NCBI GenBank assembly: GCA_035650075.1
Contig: DASRII010000526.1
Span: 1 to 64,000, forward strand
Length of the DNA: 64,000 nucleotides
Source of the DNA: DASSUC01 sp035650075
Lineage (GTDB): Bacteria; Actinomycetota; Actinomycetes; Mycobacteriales; Micromonosporaceae
Direction: 5' to 3'
Part shown: one piece after another, positions 35,237-44,736 of the stretch
How positions within the stretch are numbered: the stretch's first letter is position 1
Layout: each line of letters starts with the position of its first letter
Program-made: the position numbers and the translations under genes
The notes under the pieces: generated by a model
What the model saw: the letters and a program-made list of their open reading frames with translations, nothing else
Database searches by the model: none
What the model was told of the DNA's origin: nothing

Positions 35237-36616
35237 CTATCCGCGGACGGCGCGGATCCATTCGAGCAGGCCGCTGACCCAGACGGCGAGCGGGGCGAGG
35301 GCGAGCGTGAGCACGATCTCGACGATGTCGATCAGCCGGCCCCAGGCGGGGGACGACTGCCGGCGCGGGCCGGTCAACCCGACACCGATGCTGACGGCGG
35401 CGACGGCGATGGTCGCTCCGAACACCCAGACGAGCCGGGTCGTCTGGTCGGCCATCACGAAGATCCCGACCACGCTCGCGACGAGCGCGATGCCGCCGGA
35501 GAGCATCAGCGGCAGCCGCTGGGCCCGGCTCGTGAACCACCGGCTGCGGACCAACGGCAGCAGCCCGAGGACGGCGGCGAGCACGATCCCCCGTACCCCT
35601 TCGGTCGCGACCAGGATGGCCGTACCCGCGCTGATGAACGCGACCGCACTCAGCATCGCCGCGAGGTATGCGTCCGCCCGCCGGGCGAGGTCGAGCACCC
35701 GTACCCCGTCGACCGTCTCGACCTCCTGGCGCAGGTGTTCCCGTTCCGTGGGCACCTTCGGCACCGGGAGGCCCACCATCCGGTACGCGAGCATCGGCAG
35801 CGCGGGCAGGACGGCATACGCCACGACCACCGTGCCGGTCGCCGCGGCGGCGGGGGTGATGTCGAACGCGGTCGCGATACCCATCGTGCCGAGTACCGCC
35901 GCGGCGGATATGCCGGCGCTGAGGAAGATCGGGGCCGCGACCGGAACGCCGACCGACGCCACCGTGGCCGACACGATCGCTACGGTAGCCGCGATCGCGA
36001 CGTGGGCGAACGTGAGCTGGCTCAGCGGCCGGTCACCGGCCAGCACCAGCAGACCGCCGATGCCCGCGTAAACCGTTGCCACGACGGCGAACGCCGTGCC
36101 GGTGCGGGCGTCGCCGAGCGCGCGCGCGGACACTATCGCCACCGCGAGCAGCGCCACCGCCAGGACCAGGCCGGTCAGGCCGACGGCCGCGAACGGCGGG
36201 CCTGCGAACGGCAGCGCGACCGCGCCCGCTACGAGAGCGAGCACGCCCGCGGTCAGACCGGCGAGCCGGGTGGTTGCGGGAGTCCACCGGCCGAGGCGGT
36301 CCCGGGTACCGGTGGCGAGCGCATCCACGAGGTCGTCGAAGACCATGACCGGTGCGTCGTCACCGCGGGGTCGCAGGAACAGCAGCTCGCCGTCGCGCAC
36401 GTCGAGCTGGGCCGGGGTACACGAGCTGTCCAGCTCGCCGCTGCCCAGCCGGGACAGTCCCCACCCGTTGCGCCGGCCGTTGTCATCGGTACCGCCGCCG
36501 GCGAAGTCGAGCAGCGCCGGCAGCATGTCGGCCAACGGGACGTCGGACGGCAGTGCGATGTCCAGCCGACTGCGCGGGGCCACGATCGTGACCCGGCTGA
36601 GCCCACTGGCTGCCAT
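35237..36616 (-). CDS. eccD: T7SS membrane component EccD
   Basis: 459 residues. N-terminal ~95 residues are a ubiquitin-like cytoplasmic domain (SRVTIVAPRSRLDIALPSD), followed by about 11 membrane segments. EccD forms the central membrane pore region with EccC. AAGGAG lies 6 bases before ATG 36616. Longer upstream frames were rejected because the ubiquitin-like domain starts here. Confidence 0.93.
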   Translation of the reverse strand: MAASGLSRVTIVAPRSRLDIALPSDVPLADMLPALLDFAGGGTDDNGRRNGWGLSRLGSGELDSSCTPAQLDVRDGELLFLRPRGDDAPVMVFDDLVDALATGTRDRLGRWTPATTRLAGLTAGVLALVAGAVALPFAGPPFAAVGLTGLVLAVALLAVAIVSARALGDARTGTAFAVVATVYAGIGGLLVLAGDRPLSQLTFAHVAIAATVAIVSATVASVGVPVAAPIFLSAGISAAAVLGTMGIATAFDITPAAAATGTVVVAYAVLPALPMLAYRMVGLPVPKVPTEREHLRQEVETVDGVRVLDLARRADAYLAAMLSAVAFISAGTAILVATEGVRGIVLAAVLGLLPLVRSRWFTSRAQRLPLMLSGGIALVASVVGIFVMADQTTRLVWVFGATIAVAAVSIGVGLTGPRRQSSPAWGRLIDIVEIVLTLALAPLAVWVSGLLEWIRAVRG

Positions 36617-36631
36617 GAGACTCCTTATCGT

Positions 36632-36651
36632 TATCGACGTATCGATATAGT
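36632..36651. promoter_or_regulatory. eccD/eccC divergent promoter with small dyad
   Basis: TATCGA-CGTA-TCGATA (36632-36647) overlaps TATAGT (36646-36651), a good -10 box ending nine bases before the eccC GTG. The eccC message is therefore leaderless or nearly so. The 44-bp gap also drives eccD. Confidence 0.55.
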
Positions 36652-36660
36652 AGGCGCCTC

Positions 36661-39600
36661 GTGAGTACCGTCGTGTTCCGCCGGCCCCCGCGGCAACCGG
36701 TCCCGCCGCTGCCGCGTGGTGAGCTCGTGCTGGAGTCACCACCGGAACTCGCGGAACCGCTCGCCCGCAGCGCCGCGCAGTTCCTGATGCTGCTGCCGAT
36801 GATCGCCGGCGGCGCCGCGATGGCCATCATGTACTCCAACCGCGGCGGCGGCGTGCTGACCTATGTGGTCGGCGGCCTGTTCGGGGTGTCGATGCTGGGC
36901 ATGGCCGCGATGTCGTTCGGCTCGAGCCACGGCTCGCGCCGCGCGGAGGTGGACGCGAAACGTCGCGAGTACATGAGATATCTCGCGCAGTCCCGGCGGC
37001 AGGCCCGCAAGGCGGCGGGCCAGCAGCGGGCCGCCTTGCTGTGGCGCCACCCGCCACCCGGCACGCTGTGGTCGGCTCCGGCGTCGGGACGGATGTGGGA
37101 GCGGCGCAGTACCGACAACGATTTCGGTGAGGTCCGGGTCGCCGAAGGCCCGCAGAAGCTCGCGATCGCGATCGTGCAGCCGCAGACCCGTCCGGTCGAG
37201 GACCTCGAGCCCCTGACCGCGATCGCGTTGCGACGGTTCGTGCGCGCCCACTCGGCGGTACCGGATCTGCCGCTGGCGATCCAGTTGCGCTCGTTCAGCC
37301 GCGTGGTGCTGCGCGGCGAGCGCGACCACGTGCTGGCCCTGTCGCGCGCGATCGTCTGCCAGTTCGCGACGTTCCACGCACCGGACGACGCCTGGGTGGC
37401 CGTGGTGGCCGCGCCGGAGCGGACGGCCGACTGGGACTGGATCAAGTGGCTGCCGCACGCGCAGGACGACCGGCGTACCGACGCCGCCGGCGCGACCCGG
37501 CTCGTATTCGACTCGATGGCCGCGCTCGACACCGCGCTCGGCGAGGAGGTCACCGGCCGCCCTCGCCACTCGCAGGACGCCCGGCCGTTGACCGGTGCGC
37601 CGCACCTGCTCGTCATCCTCGACGGCGGCGAGGCCGGGCCGGCGAGCGCTCTGTCCGGCAACGGCGTCCTGGGCAGTACGGTGGTCGACCTGTCCGGCAT
37701 GGTGCCCCCGGATGCCGGCCGTTGGCTGCTCTGCCTCGAGGTGGGGGCCGACACGGTGACCGCGGACCGGGGTGACCGCCGGACGCGACTCGGCCGGCCG
37801 GACCGGATGAGCGTCGAGCAGGCGACCGGCGTCGCCCGCCGGCTCGCGCCGTACCGCCTGTCGCACCTCGTCGAGACCGAGGAAGCGACGTCGCGCGTCA
37901 TGGAACTGCCGGACCTGCTCGGATTGGGGGACGCCGCCGCGGTCGACCCGGCCCACACCTGGCGCCGCCGGAGTCCACGGGAGCGGTTGCGCATCCCGCT
38001 CGGCGTCAGCCCCGACGGGTCCACGATCGATCTGGACCTCAAGGAGTCGGCGCTCGAGGGCATGGGACCACACGGTCTGCTCATCGGCGCCACCGGCAGT
38101 GGCAAGAGCGAGCTGTTGCGTACGCTCGTCATCTCGCTCGCGATCAACCACGCGTCCGACGACCTCAACTTCGTCCTGGTCGACTTCAAGGGCGGCGCGA
38201 CCTTCGCCTCGATGGACGCGTTGCCGCACACCAGCGCGGTCATCACCAACCTCGCCGAGGAACTGTCCATGGTGGACAGAATGCAGGACGCGATCTCCGG
38301 GGAGATGGTCCGGCGGCAGGAGCTGTTGCGGGCCGCGGGCAACTATGTGTCGAGGCACGAGTACGAGCTGGCGCGGCTGGCCGGGGAGCCGCTGGCCCCG
38401 CTGCCCAGCCTGCTCATCGTTTGCGACGAGTTCAGCGAGCTGCTGGCCGAGAAGCCGGACTTCATCGACCTGTTCGTGATGATCGGGCGGCTCGGCCGGT
38501 CGCTCGGCGTACACCTGTTGCTGGCCAGCCAGACGCTGGAGGAGGGGCGGCTGCGCGGGCTGGACAATCACCTGTCGTACCGGATCGGTCTGCGTACGTT
38601 CTCCGCGATGGAGAGCCGGGTCGTGCTCGGCGTACCGGACGCGTACGAACTGCCCAACGCGCCGGGACACGGGTACCTGAAGGTCGGTACCCAGACGATG
38701 CAACGGTTCCGGGCCGCGTACGTCTCCGGCCCGTACCTCCAACGGCGTGGCCCGAGGCGGGTGAACCCGGCGGCCGTGGCGCGCCAACTCGTTCCGTACA
38801 GCGTGGCGTACCTGCCGGCGCCGCCCCAGCTCACACCGTCCGAAGTGGACACCGGAGCCCCGGATGACGAGGGGGCCGGCCGCAAGATCACGATGCTCGA
38901 CGTGATTATCAGCCGGCTGCGGGGGCACGGCCAGCCGGCCCACCAGGTCTGGTTGCCCCCACTGGACCGGTCGGCACCGCTGGACGCGTTGCTGGGCGCG
39001 TTCACCGTCGACGAGCGACGGGGTCTGATCGCCCCGGCGTGGCGGGAACGGCTTCGACTCGTGGTGCCGGTGGGCGAGGAGGACCGCCCATACGAACAGC
39101 GCCGGGACCCGTTCGCGGCGCGCCTGGACGGGGCGGCCGGCAACGTGGTCATCGTCGGCGGTCCGCGATCCGGCAAGAGCACGTTGCTGCGTACCCTGAT
39201 CTGCTCCCTGGCATTGACCCACAGCCCGCGCGAGGTCCAGTTCATGTGCATCGACTTCGGCGGTGGCGCGTTGCGCGCCCTGCAAGGGCTGCCGCACGTC
39301 TCCGGCGCGGCGCTGCGGCGCGACCTGGAGTCGGTACGGCGGACCGTGGCCGAGGTGCGCGGCATCCTCGAGGACCGGGAGGCGCGCTTCGCCAGCGACA
39401 GCATCGAGTCGATCGACGCGTACCGGGATCGCAAGGAACGGGGAGAGTTCGCTGACGACCCGTTCGGTGACGTGTTCCTGGTGGTGGACGGCTACGGCCT
39501 GTTCCGCGAGGAGCAGGACGACCTCGACGCGATCGTCACCGGCATGGCCAGCCGCTGCCTCGGCTTCGGCGTGCACGTCGTGCTCACCGCCGCCCGGTGG

Positions 39601-40626
39601 GGCGAGATCCGCTACAACGTACGCGAGCTGTTCGGCACCAAGCTGGAGCTGCGGCTAGGCGACCCGGGCGACTCGGAGATCGACCGGCGGGCGGCGGCGA
39701 ACGTGCCGCAAGGCGCCCCCGGGCGCGGGTTGTCCCCGAACCGGATGCATGTGCTGGCCGCCGCGCCGCGCATCGACGGACGCGTCGGCGACGAGGAGTT
39801 GCCGGCGGGTACGGCCGAGCTGGTCGACCGGATCGGCGCCGCGTGGCCGCACGAACCCGCGCCCCGCGTACGGCTGCTGCCCCGGAAACTGCCCGCCGAA
39901 GAGCTGTGGCGGGTCGCGGACCGGCCGGCCCCCGCGATCCCGATCGGGCTCGACGAGACGCATCTGGCCCCGATCTACCTGATGCCGGAGTCAGACATCC
40001 ACCTCGTCGTGTTCGGTGACGCCGAATGCGGCAAGACCAACCTGCTCCGGCTGATCGCCCGCTCCATCGTCGAACGCACCACCCCCGACCAGGCCCGGCT
40101 CGCCATCGTCGATTACCGGCGTACGCTGCTCGGCGTCGTCGAGGGCAAGCATCTGTTGGAGTACGTGCCGTCGATCCAGGTCGCCGAGAAGCTGGCCGGT
40201 GGCCTCCAGGAGGCGATGAACGACCGGCTGCCCGGACCCGACGTGACCACCGAGGAGCTGCGCAACCGGACGTGGTGGAGCGGCCCGGACGTCTACCTCC
40301 TGATCGACGACTACGACCTGGTCGCCGGGTCGAGCGGCAACCCGTTGCTCCAACTGGTGGACCTGCTGCCGCACGCACGCGACATCGGCCTGCACGTCAT
40401 CGTGGCCCGGCGCAGCGGCGGAGCCGGGCGGGGGATGTACGACCCGCTGCTGCAGAAGCTGCGCGAGCTCGACGCGCCCGGACTGATCATGTCCGGCAAC
40501 CGCGAGGAGGGTCCGCTCATCGGCAACATCGTGGGCAGCCCGCAGCCCACCGGCCGCGGCATCCTGGTGCGGCGCAGCGACGGCGTGAACCTGGTACAGA
40601 CGGCATGGCTGGAAGACAGGGCGTGA
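36661..40626 (+). CDS. eccC: T7SS motor ATPase EccC (unsplit)
   Basis: 1321 residues. Two N-terminal membrane segments (about residues 38-58 and 62-80) precede three FtsK/SpoIIIE-type ATPase domains with Walker A GATGSGKSE (about 477), GGPRSGKST (about 833) and GDAECGKTN (about 1118), and Walker B LLIVCDEFSEL in the first. EccC recognises WXG100 substrates through its last domain and powers secretion. It is a single polypeptide, unlike the split EccCa/EccCb of ESX-1. It is followed by a tiny ORF and the WXG100 pair. Confidence 0.97.
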   Translation: MSTVVFRRPPRQPVPPLPRGELVLESPPELAEPLARSAAQFLMLLPMIAGGAAMAIMYSNRGGGVLTYVVGGLFGVSMLGMAAMSFGSSHGSRRAEVDAKRREYMRYLAQSRRQARKAAGQQRAALLWRHPPPGTLWSAPASGRMWERRSTDNDFGEVRVAEGPQKLAIAIVQPQTRPVEDLEPLTAIALRRFVRAHSAVPDLPLAIQLRSFSRVVLRGERDHVLALSRAIVCQFATFHAPDDAWVAVVAAPERTADWDWIKWLPHAQDDRRTDAAGATRLVFDSMAALDTALGEEVTGRPRHSQDARPLTGAPHLLVILDGGEAGPASALSGNGVLGSTVVDLSGMVPPDAGRWLLCLEVGADTVTADRGDRRTRLGRPDRMSVEQATGVARRLAPYRLSHLVETEEATSRVMELPDLLGLGDAAAVDPAHTWRRRSPRERLRIPLGVSPDGSTIDLDLKESALEGMGPHGLLIGATGSGKSELLRTLVISLAINHASDDLNFVLVDFKGGATFASMDALPHTSAVITNLAEELSMVDRMQDAISGEMVRRQELLRAAGNYVSRHEYELARLAGEPLAPLPSLLIVCDEFSELLAEKPDFIDLFVMIGRLGRSLGVHLLLASQTLEEGRLRGLDNHLSYRIGLRTFSAMESRVVLGVPDAYELPNAPGHGYLKVGTQTMQRFRAAYVSGPYLQRRGPRRVNPAAVARQLVPYSVAYLPAPPQLTPSEVDTGAPDDEGAGRKITMLDVIISRLRGHGQPAHQVWLPPLDRSAPLDALLGAFTVDERRGLIAPAWRERLRLVVPVGEEDRPYEQRRDPFAARLDGAAGNVVIVGGPRSGKSTLLRTLICSLALTHSPREVQFMCIDFGGGALRALQGLPHVSGAALRRDLESVRRTVAEVRGILEDREARFASDSIESIDAYRDRKERGEFADDPFGDVFLVVDGYGLFREEQDDLDAIVTGMASRCLGFGVHVVLTAARWGEIRYNVRELFGTKLELRLGDPGDSEIDRRAAANVPQGAPGRGLSPNRMHVLAAAPRIDGRVGDEELPAGTAELVDRIGAAWPHEPAPRVRLLPRKLPAEELWRVADRPAPAIPIGLDETHLAPIYLMPESDIHLVVFGDAECGKTNLLRLIARSIVERTTPDQARLAIVDYRRTLLGVVEGKHLLEYVPSIQVAEKLAGGLQEAMNDRLPGPDVTTEELRNRTWWSGPDVYLLIDDYDLVAGSSGNPLLQLVDLLPHARDIGLHVIVARRSGGAGRGMYDPLLQKLRELDAPGLIMSGNREEGPLIGNIVGSPQPTGRGILVRRSDGVNLVQTAWLEDRA

Positions 40627-40724
40627 CCACCGCCGATTTGGGCGGTACCGTGATTGCCATCGATGCACATACGTTTTCGAGGGGGTTCGCGGCCCGCGTC
40701 GCGGATCGGGGTAGTGAGGCGTGA
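40623..40724 (+). CDS. Tiny ORF between eccC and the WXG100 pair
   Basis: 33 codons (GTG start overlapping the eccC stop as GTGA; stop overlapping the next start as TGATG). No similarity or motif was recognised. Its perfect fit between two translational couplings suggests it is translated or serves to relay ribosomes to the esx genes. A small hairpin ACCGCC-N6-GGCGGT lies inside it. Confidence 0.35.
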   Translation: MTTADLGGTVIAIDAHTFSRGFAARVADRGSEA

Positions 40725-41041
40725 TGCAGCAAAGGGCGACACCGCAGGAGTTCACGGCCGCCGCGACCAAGGCGCAGGCCTTCAACGACGAGACCCAGGC
40801 CGCGCTCAATCGGCTGCACAACGACGCGCAGGCTCTGCGGTCCAACTGGCGGAGCCGGGAACCGGGCCGGATGTTCGACGTGAACATCGATACCTGGATG
40901 GACGACATGCGCGTGATGAAGGCCGAGATGGACGAGATCATCAGAATGCTGCGCGCGTCCGGAACCGGGTTCCAGACTCTGGTCGACGACCAGCAGCGCC
41001 GCCTCGGCAACATTTACAGCGACCTGAACACGCGGCGGTAG
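40724..41041 (+). CDS. WXG100 family protein, atypical turn
   Basis: 105 residues in the helix-turn-helix ESX layout. The turn reads NWRSREPG where WxG is expected, so Gly is replaced by Ser. The paired protein 10 bases downstream has a true WDG. They probably form a heterodimer exported by EccC. The ATG overlaps the tiny ORF stop; GTG 40721 is the alternative. Confidence 0.85.
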   Translation: MQQRATPQEFTAAATKAQAFNDETQAALNRLHNDAQALRSNWRSREPGRMFDVNIDTWMDDMRVMKAEMDEIIRMLRASGTGFQTLVDDQQRRLGNIYSDLNTRR

Positions 41042-41050
41042 GAGACAGCC

Positions 41051-41353
41051 ATGGCATCAGTTGGTGACGTTGACTGGGGCAATCTCCCCGGTGCGAAGGA
41101 CCAGGCCATGCGGTTGATCAACGGGGCCCGCGCCATGGATCAGCTCCTGGGCACGCTCAAGACCGACATCAACAAGCTGCGCGCGTCCTGGGACGGTCCG
41201 TCCCAGCAGGAGTACGACATGCACCAAGGAAGGTTCGACGCGGCGTACAACCGGCTCAAGGACGTCATGGTCAAGCTGGGCGTCAATGTCGTCGGCATCG
41301 TCGACGACAGCGTGGAGACGGAGATCCGCCTGAGAGACCTTTGGAAATCCTGA
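41051..41353 (+). CDS. WXG100 family protein (EsxA/B-like)
   Basis: 100 residues, helix-WDG-helix (SWDGPSQQEYDMHQGRF), and the YxxxD/E-like export region near the C-terminus (VETEIRLRDLW). It is the classical half of the heterodimer. It overlaps the mycP start by 13 bases. Confidence 0.92.
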   Translation: MASVGDVDWGNLPGAKDQAMRLINGARAMDQLLGTLKTDINKLRASWDGPSQQEYDMHQGRFDAAYNRLKDVMVKLGVNVVGIVDDSVETEIRLRDLWKS

Positions 41354-42540
41354 GTCGCTTCGCATCGACGGTGGCGGTACTGAGCCTGGGGCTCGTGCCG
41401 CCACTTCACACGGTAGCCGCGGCGAACTCCAGTCTCGCCGCCGTTTGCGGGCCTGTGGTGACACAGCCACTGGCGGAGCCACCGTGGCCGCTGACCCGGC
41501 TCCGGCCCGATCTGGCCTGGCCGCTGACGATGGGTGCCGGCACCACGGTCGCCGTCATCGACTCCGGCGTGTCCGCGGATCACCCGAGCCTGCGCGGCAA
41601 GGTTCGCGCCGGAGTCGACTTCGTCAATCCCAAGGCGGGTCCGGGCCAGTGCGACGAGAACGGCCATGGCACGCTCATCGCCGGCATCATCGCGGGCCGC
41701 GAGACGGTCAGCTCGGGCTACCGCTTCCACGGCGTGGCGCCCGAGGCGAGCATCGTGCCGGTCCGGGTACTGCGGGATCAGCGGCGGTCCTTCGAAAACG
41801 ACCTGTCCCTGCGCATCGCCACCGCGGTCGGGTGGGCCGTCGACGTGGGCCGCGCCGACGTCATCAACCTGTCGCTGACCACGCTGCCCACATCCCAGTT
41901 GCAGGCGGCGATCCAGCACGCGCTGGACCGCGGGGTGATAGTGGTCGCCGCCGCCGGCAACGAGGGTCAGTCGGCGCAACCCGGCCAACCGCTGTACCCG
42001 GCCGCGTACGACGGGGTGCTCGGAGTGGCCAGCATCGACACCGATGACGAGCACGTCGCCAGCTCCAGCACCGGGACGTACGTCGACGTCGCCGCGCCCG
42101 GCGTGCGCATCGCCGGGCCATCTCCGGCCGGCGGTGGCTTCCTGTTCAGCGAGGAGGGCGGCACCAGCTTCGCGGCCGCGTACGTCTCCGGTGTCGCCGC
42201 ACTGGTGCACTCGTACCATCCCGACCTGACACCGGCCCAGGTGATCGAGCGAATCACGAAGACCGCAGAGCATCCGCCCGACGGGTGGAACCCCGACATC
42301 GGCTACGGCATCGTGGACCCGGCCCGGGCCGTGGGCGCGCTCCAAGTGGGGACCGCGCCGAAGGCGGTACCGGTCGAGCAGCTCCGTCCCGCGACCGTCG
42401 CGCGAGAGGCGCCGCGCAGCTTGACCGTCGCCGCGACGTGGGTGATGGCCGCCGGCGCCGCGGTGGTCCTGCTGCTGTTGGCGGCCGTACCCGTCGTGCG
42501 CCGCGGCCGGCAACGCGGCTGGCGGTCGAGCCGGTTCTAG
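41341..42540 (+). CDS. mycP: Mycosin, T7SS-associated subtilisin protease MycP
   Basis: 399 residues. Signal peptide 1-27, S8 catalytic Asp (AVIDSGVS), His (NGHGTLIAG), Asn (AAGNEG) and Ser (GGTSFAAAYVSG), then a C-terminal membrane anchor (about 365-388) and a short Arg-rich tail. MycP is required for stability of the ESX membrane complex and cleaves selected substrates. TTG 41341, overlapping the WXG100 stop region, is the only start giving a complete signal peptide. Confidence 0.93.
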   Translation: MEILSRFASTVAVLSLGLVPPLHTVAAANSSLAAVCGPVVTQPLAEPPWPLTRLRPDLAWPLTMGAGTTVAVIDSGVSADHPSLRGKVRAGVDFVNPKAGPGQCDENGHGTLIAGIIAGRETVSSGYRFHGVAPEASIVPVRVLRDQRRSFENDLSLRIATAVGWAVDVGRADVINLSLTTLPTSQLQAAIQHALDRGVIVVAAAGNEGQSAQPGQPLYPAAYDGVLGVASIDTDDEHVASSSTGTYVDVAAPGVRIAGPSPAGGGFLFSEEGGTSFAAAYVSGVAALVHSYHPDLTPAQVIERITKTAEHPPDGWNPDIGYGIVDPARAVGALQVGTAPKAVPVEQLRPATVAREAPRSLTVAATWVMAAGAAVVLLLLAAVPVVRRGRQRGWRSSRF

Positions 42541-42554
42541 GTGAAGGTGATGGC

Positions 42555-43415
42555 ATGACGGACGATGCCCGCGAGCTGGACCAGTTCGAGCGGCTGATGT
42601 CGGCCGCGGACCGGCTGTCGGAGAGCATCGACTCGGCTACCGACCCGGACGCGGTCACCGGCGAGGTCGCCCGGTTCCAGCAGGGCATCTGGGCGCTGAA
42701 CAGCCTGCTCGCCGGGGTGCCGGCCGCGGACGCCGAAGTCGACGCCCCCCGCGAGCGGCGCGAGGCGACCGACACCAGCGGTGCCGTCCGCGCCGTCGCG
42801 GCGCCCAGCGGGCTCCTCGAGTCCGTCGAGCTGGACGACGACTGGCGCCGGCTCGTCGGCTCGGAGGGTTTGTCGGCCGCGGTGGAGGAGGCCTGCCGCA
42901 ACGTGTTGGCCCCCCGGGACGACGAGGCAGCGGCCGCCGAACCGGCTCCGGACGACCGTCGCGCGCGGCTCGACCGGGCAGACCAGGTGCTGGCGTTCGT
43001 GGAGGGTACGGGTGAACCGCCGGCGGACGTACCGGGCGTCGACATCGGTCGGGTGCGGCCGCGCCCGTACGCCGAGATCGTCGACGAGGTGTACCGAGCC
43101 ATCGACGTCGCTGACTCCATTGCCGCGCAATGGGATCTGCCGGATTCGGCGGAAGGTACCGCGCCCGCCGCACGGCTCACGCTGACCGTGGCGCCATTCG
43201 GTCTGGTGTCCTGCACCGCCGACCCGGAGTGGGTGGGCCGGCAGGAGACCGCGGACCTCAACGACGCCCTCCGCGACGCGGTGCGGTCCCTGTCGAGCGG
43301 GCCCGCCGGACAGCTGACCGGCTCGCCTCTTGCCGCGCTGAACGCGCTGCCGGACCTGACGCGCGTACTCACCGAACTTCAGGCGCTCATCGCCGACCCC
43401 GACAAGCTCCGTTGA
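42555..43415 (+). CDS. T7SS-locus protein with YbaB/EbfC-like C-terminal domain
   Basis: 286 residues. Acidic helical N-terminal half; C-terminal stretch LTLTVAPFGLVSCTADPEWV followed by a helix resembles the beta-sheet and helix of YbaB/EbfC proteins. Two clearer YbaB-like genes lie at 47.7 and 48.2 kb, so the fold recurs across the locus. The exact role (chaperone, DNA binding or scaffold) is unknown. Confidence 0.6.
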   Translation: MTDDARELDQFERLMSAADRLSESIDSATDPDAVTGEVARFQQGIWALNSLLAGVPAADAEVDAPRERREATDTSGAVRAVAAPSGLLESVELDDDWRRLVGSEGLSAAVEEACRNVLAPRDDEAAAAEPAPDDRRARLDRADQVLAFVEGTGEPPADVPGVDIGRVRPRPYAEIVDEVYRAIDVADSIAAQWDLPDSAEGTAPAARLTLTVAPFGLVSCTADPEWVGRQETADLNDALRDAVRSLSSGPAGQLTGSPLAALNALPDLTRVLTELQALIADPDKLR

Positions 43416-43433
43416 GGCCGACCGGAGGACCAC

Positions 43434-43757
43434 ATGTCAGGAGACCCCCGCCGCACGCGGGTGACGTACGACTACATCACGGCGCACCGCAACTTCTGGA
43501 CCGAGCACGCCGCCCCTGAGCTGACCACCGTCATCAGGCTGGCCAGTCAGATGTCGCTCCAGTGCCGGGACACATACTTCTTCGGAAAGTTCCATGAGGT
43601 GCACGACGGCCTCATCAACTTCGTCCGGGACCGCGCCGACGAGGGGCACAAGGCGTTCTACGACTTCTCCGCCCGGCTGGCCGAGATCAAGGCGCACTAC
43701 GAGGCGCACGAGTCCTTCCACCGCCAGCTGATGCAATCGGGAGGGCTGCGGCCGTGA
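43434..43757 (+). CDS. Small helical T7SS-locus protein
   Basis: 107 residues, nearly all helical, with central FFGKFHEVHDGLINFVRDRA and no W-x-G. Size and position between T7SS genes suggest an ESX-like partner of the downstream membrane-containing protein, whose GTG overlaps its stop. AGGACC precedes the ATG weakly. Confidence 0.65.
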   Translation: MSGDPRRTRVTYDYITAHRNFWTEHAAPELTTVIRLASQMSLQCRDTYFFGKFHEVHDGLINFVRDRADEGHKAFYDFSARLAEIKAHYEAHESFHRQLMQSGGLRP

Positions 43758-44734
43758 CCGGGGGACCGGACCCGGCCGGGTACGCGCGAACCCGCGAGGA
43801 GATCCTCAAGAGGTACCAGGAGCTCGAGGCGGCGCAGCGGGACGCGGCCTACCGGCAGACCCGGTTCGAGGAGGTCTGCCGGCAACTGCCGCCCGAGCTC
43901 CGGCCGGACGCGAGCGTGGTCGAACGAGCCAAGCAGCAGATGGTCAAGTTCTGGGGATACGTCACGCCGCTGCTCTCCGATCTCGCGTTCCCGTGGTATG
44001 CGTACCTCGACAGTCGACGGTGGACCAACATCAATGGCGCCTCCGTCCGGCTGTCGAACGTGCTGACGAAGATGGAGACCCACGGGCAGAGCGCCGACGC
44101 CCTGCGCACCACGGTCCCTCAGCAGCTGATCGCCGGCGACGGGTACCCCGGCCGAGGGGTGCGGGAGTTCCCGTGGGCGGGGATCGCCGGGGACGCCTAC
44201 CGCAGCCGGATCCCGTACCAGCGGCAGGCCAGCGACCGGCTCGGCACCATCTCGATCCGTACGGCCGGCGCCGTGAGCTCGGCCTCGATCAACGTCACGT
44301 TCCTGTACCTGGCGATCGTGGTCGCGCTGGTCATCCTCGTGTTCGCCTGGAAGGTGATCGTCGGACTGTATGTCGCGTTGACCGCCGCGGCGGGGTTCCT
44401 CGTGGCCGTCTTCCGCGTGGTCGCGTCTCTTCCCGTCTGGCTCACGGTCCACTTGCGCTGGCTACTCACCGCGCTGGCGACGGCAGTGGACAAGATCTTC
44501 GGAGCCGTCGCCACCCTCGTCGCCACCTACTTCGGCGCCAAGTGGGCGGTGGCCCAGCAGGTCATCGTGATGCGGAACCTGCTCATCGAGGAGCGATCCG
44601 GTACCGCGTACCAGACACCGGTGTTCAGCCCCAACGGCAACTGGCCCAACCCGACCCGGGACGTGGCGTTCCCACACATGGGCCTGGACGCCAACGGGCA
44701 GTGGCAGGTGCAGACGCGACCCGAGTACCGCTGA
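43754..44734 (+). CDS. T7SS-locus protein with helical head and membrane hairpins
   Basis: 326 residues. A helical N-terminal ~90 residues (coiled-coil-prone), an intermediate domain, then three or more hydrophobic segments in residues about 180-285 and a Pro/Asn-rich tail. This resembles a LXG/WXG-like head joined to a membrane-inserting region. It overlaps the small helical gene upstream (GTGA). Function unknown. Confidence 0.65.
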   Translation: MTGGPDPAGYARTREEILKRYQELEAAQRDAAYRQTRFEEVCRQLPPELRPDASVVERAKQQMVKFWGYVTPLLSDLAFPWYAYLDSRRWTNINGASVRLSNVLTKMETHGQSADALRTTVPQQLIAGDGYPGRGVREFPWAGIAGDAYRSRIPYQRQASDRLGTISIRTAGAVSSASINVTFLYLAIVVALVILVFAWKVIVGLYVALTAAAGFLVAVFRVVASLPVWLTVHLRWLLTALATAVDKIFGAVATLVATYFGAKWAVAQQVIVMRNLLIEERSGTAYQTPVFSPNGNWPNPTRDVAFPHMGLDANGQWQVQTRPEYR

Positions 44735-44736
44735 CG

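Noticed and set aside
36736..39576. 946-codon open frame on the minus strand opposite eccC
   Set aside because: Composition follows high-GC third-position bias of eccC; no domain, no RBS, full overlap with a clear gene.
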